This document shows positions 5,233 through 8,734 of a stretch of 8,734 bases of DNA, in pieces. The notes beneath the pieces were generated by a model. It worked only from the letters and a program-made list of their open reading frames with translations. It ran no database searches and was not told where the DNA came from. Every line of letters begins with the position of its first letter. Position 1 is the first letter of the stretch. Made by a program: the position numbers and the translations under genes. Origin of the DNA: Planctomycetaceae bacterium (lineage in GTDB: Bacteria; Planctomycetota; Planctomycetia; Pirellulales; Thermoguttaceae); NCBI GenBank assembly GCA_031267635.1, contig JAIRYX010000082.1:1-8734 (forward strand), in the 5' to 3' direction.

Positions 5233-7782
5233 TTATCCAATAAGTGCAAAATCATTGAGTTCTTTCGCTTTTTCCGTTTTTCCTGTGTTTTCCGCGATCA
5301 TTGTCAACGCTTTGGTTTGCTTCTGACTTTCTTTCAAAAGCGGATCGTTTTGTTTTTGAAGCGTCTCAAAATATGCCATTGACCCGCGTTCCAGTGCGGC
5401 GTTGGTGGCGTTTTGTTGTTTTTCCTGCCCTTGTTCTTTGGCTTCGGGAGCGGCGTATTTTTCTTCGACTTTTCGCAACGCCTCGTTAATCGCCTCTTCG
5501 GTGATATTTTGTCCGTTTTCCCGCAATGCCGCCGCGGTTTCGACGATTTCGTTTTGCGCTTGAGTGATTTTTTCCGCCGCCGGTCGTAACGCGTCCATCG
5601 CGTCGAAAATTGCCCGCGACGCTTCCGTTTGACCCAAAATCGCCCGTGCCGCACGACTTTTCGCGTCCGCGAGTTCTTCATCGGACATCCCGGCGCGATT
5701 CGCGTATTGAATCAATTTCTCATAAGCGGCGGAAAGTTCCGCTTGCTTCGTTTCCAACTCGCCGCCGGCGACGTCGGGAATAAGATATTCGCCGATTCCC
5801 AAATCGGTTTTCAGTTGACCGATCAAGTTCCGGCTCGCCGCAGTCAATTCCTCCGGCGAAAGCGAGTTTCGTACCCGCTCCAATTCCGTCGTCAATTGGT
5901 CGAATGTCCGTACCGGCGTTTTCTCGGTCATTTCCTGAAATTTCTTTTTCAGCTCCGCCATCTCCTTTGTCGCGGGATCATTTTGTTCAAAAGCAATTCT
6001 CGCGTTTTCCAGTACCGTCGCATATTCCGCCGCGTTGATTCGTCCCGCGTTGAGGTCGTCGTTAAGATTTTGAACCGTGTCGTTGTATTTGTCCTGCGCC
6101 GAAACCGAGACGTTCAACATGTCGCCGTATTGACCGCGCAAATATTCCATTCTGGCACGTTCCCGTGCCGATGCAGCATCTTGCTCAGTAAAGACCGGCG
6201 AGTTCTGAACGTCTTTCGCGACGTTTTCCCGGTCGTTGCGGAGGTCGTTAAGCTGCTTTTGAATGGAATCAATTAAATCCTGTTGCCCGTTTGATTGTGC
6301 GTTTTCCAACGCTCGTACCAATTCAATCTCTTTCAAATTGTACGCGGCGATCATTTCATCCGCGATTTGTGGACGTCTCAAAACTTCGTTGATTTCTTCC
6401 AATTTCTTTTGATATTTGTCGGCACCTGACATATTCGCATCAGCGAAATTCTTTGCCAAATTGTTCAATTCGCGGTACCGGTCGGCAGTCTCCGCCAGCC
6501 GATCACGAAACGCCGCCGTTGACGCTTCCATGTTGCTGATCTGATTTTTAAGATTTTCCGCCTCTTTTGCCGACCTTGAAAACCATGACCAAATTCCATA
6601 AATCACCGCCGCAATCGCCGCAATAATCGCCAGAGCAATCGCGAAAACGGCGCCGATAGGATTTGCCGCCATCGCAATATTCAGCGCCCACTGCGCCGCC
6701 GTCAGCACATACGTCGCCGCCGTCCAAACCGCCGTTCCCGCCGCAGCAGCATACGTCTTGATAATCGTTCCGTCCAACATTGCGGCAAATCCCGCCAGCC
6801 CCTGATAAATCATGCTCGATTTTATAAGCGAAGTGAAGTACGTTGTTGAAACGCCCAGCGTCGTCATTCTCGCGTGAGCAAGCCCAATCGCTACAACCAA
6901 CGAGCCGATCACGACTGTCACCCTTATTATTTTTCCGGGAATTCCATTAAACATGTTGTCAAGGTCTTGACCGAAAAATTTCAAATTGTTAAGAACCTCA
7001 GTCAAAAAATTCGACAAAACGGCAAACGGAATATTGTTAATCGAAAATAATGTCGCTTTTACGCTTTCCATAGAAAGTTGAAACTCCACCGCTTTGCTCG
7101 CCAACGCTCCCGCGTTTTCCTCGGCAAGAGCGATGGCGTCCGCCAACGCGGTCTCGTCCCCGGTTGTCTCTTGTATCTGCGCCGCGGTTTGCTTTAATTC
7201 GTCAATTTTCTTTTGTGCGGCATAAATGTTTTCCATCGTCGGCTTGAGATCGCTGATACTCTTGGCAACGCCGATTCCCAGCTCGTTCGCCGATTGAGTC
7301 ATAGATTTCATCACGTCGTCAACACGCTGTAAATCGGATTCCGTCACCCCGATATTTCCAAAATCAAGGCGATTGAAATCGCTCAAAGTCTTCATTTCTT
7401 CAAGAACAGTATTGACGCTTTTTATTGTCGGCGGCATTTTTCCAATAGCCGCAGCGGATCTTTCCGCTCCCTGAACATTGGCGTCAAAAACCGCCTTCGC
7501 CGCGTCTTGCATTTTCTCCATCGTCTCAACCGCTTCGTCAATTTGGTCTTGACCGAAATCAGAATTGCTAAAAGATTCCGCGGCGTTTTGCGACGCAACA
7601 GTAACATTATCAAGCATGATATTCATACCGGTCAGAGCGTTCTGCATCCCGCGTAGCCCGGGATGAGTTTTTTGCGACGCAACAGAAATCGCGTCAATAG
7701 AATTTACGACCGAACGGATGTTTTCGGTAACGTTTCCAATGTCCGCCTGAATTTTGAGAGCTAAGGATGCAATTGACGCCAT
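5233..7782 (-). CDS. Phage tail tape measure protein (849 aa)
   Basis: Tape measure proteins set the length of the tail tube and help pass DNA into the host membrane. The first 280 or so residues are helical and rich in Ala, Gln, Asp and Glu. A hydrophobic block follows: residues about 283-303 (IIRVTVVIGSLVVAIGLA), then about 340-402 with AQWALNIAMAANPIGAVFAI and a following Ala/Ile run. The ALNxAMAANPIGxxxAxA segment is highly typical of tape measure proteins. Residues about 403-800 are long charged helices with coiled-coil character. The start ATG has a good AAAGGA site seven bases upstream (reading ctcaaaaaggataaaaATG). The gene is the first of the leftward operon, with a divergent promoter region just upstream; the tube, assembly-chaperone and connector genes that usually precede it are not in this window. 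The length would fit a short to medium tail. Confidence 0.92.
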   Translation of the reverse strand: MASIASLALKIQADIGNVTENIRSVVNSIDAISVASQKTHPGLRGMQNALTGMNIMLDNVTVASQNAAESFSNSDFGQDQIDEAVETMEKMQDAAKAVFDANVQGAERSAAAIGKMPPTIKSVNTVLEEMKTLSDFNRLDFGNIGVTESDLQRVDDVMKSMTQSANELGIGVAKSISDLKPTMENIYAAQKKIDELKQTAAQIQETTGDETALADAIALAEENAGALASKAVEFQLSMESVKATLFSINNIPFAVLSNFLTEVLNNLKFFGQDLDNMFNGIPGKIIRVTVVIGSLVVAIGLAHARMTTLGVSTTYFTSLIKSSMIYQGLAGFAAMLDGTIIKTYAAAAGTAVWTAATYVLTAAQWALNIAMAANPIGAVFAIALAIIAAIAAVIYGIWSWFSRSAKEAENLKNQISNMEASTAAFRDRLAETADRYRELNNLAKNFADANMSGADKYQKKLEEINEVLRRPQIADEMIAAYNLKEIELVRALENAQSNGQQDLIDSIQKQLNDLRNDRENVAKDVQNSPVFTEQDAASARERARMEYLRGQYGDMLNVSVSAQDKYNDTVQNLNDDLNAGRINAAEYATVLENARIAFEQNDPATKEMAELKKKFQEMTEKTPVRTFDQLTTELERVRNSLSPEELTAASRNLIGQLKTDLGIGEYLIPDVAGGELETKQAELSAAYEKLIQYANRAGMSDEELADAKSRAARAILGQTEASRAIFDAMDALRPAAEKITQAQNEIVETAAALRENGQNITEEAINEALRKVEEKYAAPEAKEQGQEKQQNATNAALERGSMAYFETLQKQNDPLLKESQKQTKALTMIAENTGKTEKAKELNDFALIG

Positions 7783-7808
7783 TTTTATCCTTTTTGAGTT
7801 TTTTTAAG

Positions 7809-7837
7809 TTGCGTTTCGACGATTTTTTTGTTATTAT
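7809..7837 (+). promoter_or_regulatory. Sigma-70-type promoter for the 61-aa gene
   Basis: TTGCGT at 7809-7814 (-35) and TATTAT at 7832-7837 (-10) are separated by exactly 17 bases in T-rich DNA. Transcription would start near 7844, leaving a leader of about 40 bases before ATG 7885. This start point lies at or after the upstream in-frame ATG at 7843, which supports 7885 as the true start. Confidence 0.6.
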
Positions 7838-7838
7838 A
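7833..7838 (-). promoter_or_regulatory. Candidate -10 element for the leftward tail operon
   Basis: The - strand reads TATAAT at 7838-7833, a perfect consensus -10, about 50 bases before the tape measure start. No good -35 lies 16-18 bases upstream; only A/T-rich sequence such as TAAAAA is there. It overlaps the -10 of the rightward promoter, so the two directions may compete or fire divergently from one melted region. Confidence 0.4.
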
Positions 7839-7875
7839 GAAAATGATTTGTGCGTTTTTTAAGTTTAATAAGATT

Positions 7876-7879
7876 GGAG
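7876..7879 (+). promoter_or_regulatory. Ribosome binding site of the 61-aa gene
   Basis: GGAG at 7876-7879 stands five bases before ATG at 7885. It chooses this start over ATG 7843, which has no such site and would add 14 residues. Confidence 0.65.
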
Positions 7880-7884
7880 ATACA

Positions 7885-8070
7885 ATGCCTTTTCCAACCG
7901 ATACCGACGACTATGAAAAATTCATGGTTCCCGAAAGCATGCTCGACGAAGGCGTTATCAAAGCCATGCACAAAAGGAATAAAAAAGACGCGATTTTCTT
8001 TCGTAATATTTTTCTTGCGATTGTCATTCCTTTGTGTATTATTGCGATTCTTGCGGCTTTGTTCCAGTAA
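7885..8070 (+). CDS. Small protein with C-terminal membrane anchor (61 aa)
   Basis: The protein has an acidic start (MPFPTDTDDYEKFMVPESML), a basic stretch near the membrane (KAMHKRNKKDAIFFRN, about residues 26-41) and a hydrophobic C-terminal segment (IFLAIVIPLCIIAILAALF, about residues 42-60) that ends the protein. The basic residues before the segment suggest that the N-terminus stays in the cytoplasm. No family is recognised. In a phage context a holin-like or spanin-like lysis protein, or a membrane accessory protein, is conceivable. However, it has one membrane segment only, and no endolysin is seen nearby. It has its own promoter and a good ribosome site, which supports expression. No terminator hairpin follows directly. 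Confidence 0.65.
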   Translation: MPFPTDTDDYEKFMVPESMLDEGVIKAMHKRNKKDAIFFRNIFLAIVIPLCIIAILAALFQ

Positions 8071-8127
8071 TAGGGACAATTTTTCTCGGAATTTTCTTCT
8101 TTTTCTTCTATAGATACACAAACTCGT

Positions 8128-8155
8128 TCTCTATTCTCTTAACAAGAGAGCGAGA
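8128..8155 (+). repeat. Imperfect hairpin TCTC...TCTCTT-aac-AAGAGA..GAGA
   Basis: TCTCTT (8135-8140) pairs with AAGAGA (8144-8149) over a 3-base loop. TCTC (8128-8131) pairs with GAGA (8152-8155) outside a small asymmetric internal loop. No T-run follows, so it is not a classical terminator of the 61-aa gene. Confidence 0.6.
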
Positions 8156-8184
8156 TCCATCTATGATGTTTCTGTGTTACGGGA

Positions 8185-8277
8185 AACTTCTAAAAACATT
8201 CTCTTTTTGCTGTACTATTTTCGTAAACGTCGTATTTTACGATATTGTGTTTTTGGAAATGCAGTTTTTTAGAAGTT
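8185..8277. repeat. 12-bp perfect inverted repeat with nested 7-bp hairpin
   Basis: AACTTCTAAAAA at 8185-8196 is the exact reverse complement of 8266-8277. Beyond one mismatch the pairing continues with G8183-C8279, G8182-C8280 and G8181-T8281. Inside the 69-base loop, TCGTAAA (8221-8227) and TTTACGA (8236-8242) form a perfect 7-bp hairpin. A third copy of the arm motif, ACTTCTGAAAC, lies at 8309-8319 in direct orientation. Confidence 0.75.
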
Positions 8278-8312
8278 GCCTACGGGGGAATAGGTACTGT
8301 TTTGCGACACTT

Positions 8313-8338
8313 CTGAAACCGTATGCGTGAAGGTTCAG
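8313..8338 (+). repeat. Hairpin with one bulged base
   Basis: CTGAA-A-CC (8313-8320) pairs with GGTTCAG (8332-8338): seven pairs with A8318 bulged and an 11-base loop. GGGGTGG follows at 8338-8344. It ends about 40 bases before the terminase start and could act on the leader or be a protein-binding site. Confidence 0.55.
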
Positions 8339-8377
8339 GGGTGGAGTTTTGTTTCTCTTTCACTTTTTTTATTGATT

Positions 8378-8734
8378 ATGGCAAAACGCGTTGGCGGATC
8401 GGCTTTGAATGACGTGATTGTTTTGCTTGTGACAAGCCGTGATTCCGCGAGCGTTATGGAATATTGCACAAAAAATTACGGACTCAAGGCGAGCGATTCC
8501 GAAAAGTTGGTGAAGGAAGCGCAAAAGCGGATCGTATTAGCGGCCGACTATGATCGCCGCGAGGAAATCGGGAGAGCGGTGATTCGGTTCGACGCGATTT
8601 ACGAAGAGTGCATCAAGAGTTCAGACTCCAAAACGGCGTTATCCGCCAACATCGGCAAATGCCGACTACTTGGGTTATACGAAAAAGAGGGGCAGGTTGA
8701 CAGAACGGACGTCGGAAACGATAGGGAAAAGCAA
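8378..8734 (+). CDS. Probable phage terminase small subunit, N-terminal 119 residues (3' end outside window)
   Basis: The frame is open from ATG at 8378 to the right edge and is too near the edge to look like a complete ORF. It begins MAKRVGGSALNDVIVLLVTS and is mostly helical. The segment REEIGRAVIRFDAIYEECIK, followed by KTALSANIGKCRLLGLYEKE, matches a pattern I know from small terminase subunits: RAxxR(F/Y)xxLYxxAxxxxDxKTALxxxxxxxxLLGLY. TerS forms a ring that recognises the packaging site and recruits the large subunit. A large-subunit gene would be expected just to the right. No Shine-Dalgarno site lies near the ATG; the leader is T-rich (CACTTTTTTTATTGATT). An in-frame GTG at 8327 would add a hydrophobic start not expected for this family. 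Confidence 0.62.
   Translation, partial: MAKRVGGSALNDVIVLLVTSRDSASVMEYCTKNYGLKASDSEKLVKEAQKRIVLAADYDRREEIGRAVIRFDAIYEECIKSSDSKTALSANIGKCRLLGLYEKEGQVDRTDVGNDREKQ

Larger units (their letters stand above)
8071..8377 (+). other. Gene-free, strongly repeat-structured stretch before the terminase gene
   Basis: This stretch has no convincing gene. It is T-rich at 8081-8110. It then holds a hairpin at 8128-8155, a long-range inverted repeat (8181-8196 with 8266-8281) enclosing a 7-bp hairpin (8221-8242), a small CCTA/TAGG stem (8279-8294), and a hairpin with one bulged A (8313-8338). A 23-nt imperfect direct repeat joins 8175-8197 and 8298-8320. It may be a packaging (pac or cos-like) site beside the small terminase gene, or a structured leader RNA. 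No known riboswitch or RNA family is recognised. Confidence 0.5.
799..8734. mobile_element. Tailed-phage genome or prophage segment
   Basis: A clear tape measure protein, three tail-region proteins behind it in the same operon, and a probable small terminase subunit at the right edge identify phage DNA. The exact ends are not visible: the right end is outside the window. The left end may lie in the repeats between csrA and the zinc-ribbon gene, or further left if csrA belongs to the phage. No integrase or att repeat pair can be shown. Confidence 0.75.

Noticed and set aside
5629..6276. 215-codon + strand ORF inside the tape measure gene
   Set aside because: It is antisense to a well-supported tape measure protein, is rich in Arg/Phe/Val as typical shadow frames of such genes are, and has no recognisable motif.
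7834..8121. 95-codon - strand ORF opposite the 61-aa gene
   Set aside because: It is antisense to a gene with its own promoter and ribosome site, and its translation is Arg/Lys/Asn-rich without motifs.
8135..8155. Possible SAM-I riboswitch start (CTCTTAACAAGAGAG resembles CTCTTATCAAGAGAG)
   Set aside because: The rest of the conserved core (GGAGGGA, GATGAAACCC, GGCAACC) is absent, and the downstream gene is not a methionine or sulfur gene.
8034..8330. 98-codon + strand ORF after the 61-aa gene
   Set aside because: It overlaps the 61-aa gene in another frame, runs through the hairpin-rich stretch, is Phe/Cys-rich and has no ribosome site.

Overview
The window looks like part of a tailed-phage genome or prophage. 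It starts at the end of a host-type regulatory gene, csrA. The base composition is moderate (roughly mid-40s % GC by eye). CsrA and the style of the tail proteins fit a bacterium such as a planctomycete, but the lineage is an inference from memory of similar prophage proteins and is not proven here.

Left part (1-760, + strand): the last 26 codons of csrA end at 81. Next comes a repeat-rich intergenic mosaic (about 99-318) with a 31-bp perfect direct repeat, a long imperfect palindrome and a 9-nt periodic array. Then come a doubtful short coiled-coil ORF ending in a perfect 8-bp palindrome, and a convincing 67-aa zinc-ribbon gene (556-759).

Centre (799-7782, - strand): a four-gene tail operon reads leftward. 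It encodes an 849-aa tape measure protein, a 326-aa tail/baseplate-type protein, a 363-aa two-domain protein with a Gly/Ser linker, and a 719-aa beta-rich protein at the end of the operon that may be the distal tail or host-contact protein. Two of the three junctions in the operon are filled with arrays of a 9-nt unit (GRGAC plus 4 nt). The same unit occurs in the left mosaic.

Right part (7783-8734, + strand): a compact divergent promoter region shares one -10 element between the two strands. It is followed by a 61-aa protein with a C-terminal membrane anchor. A 307-nt gene-free stretch follows, rich in inverted and direct repeats. The start of a probable small terminase subunit gene then runs off the right edge.

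Together, the tail operon would build the tail tube ruler and tail tip, and the right-hand genes begin a rightward packaging module. The structured stretch before the terminase gene is the best candidate for an undescribed element (packaging site or structured RNA). The 9-nt arrays are the best candidate for an undescribed repeat family.
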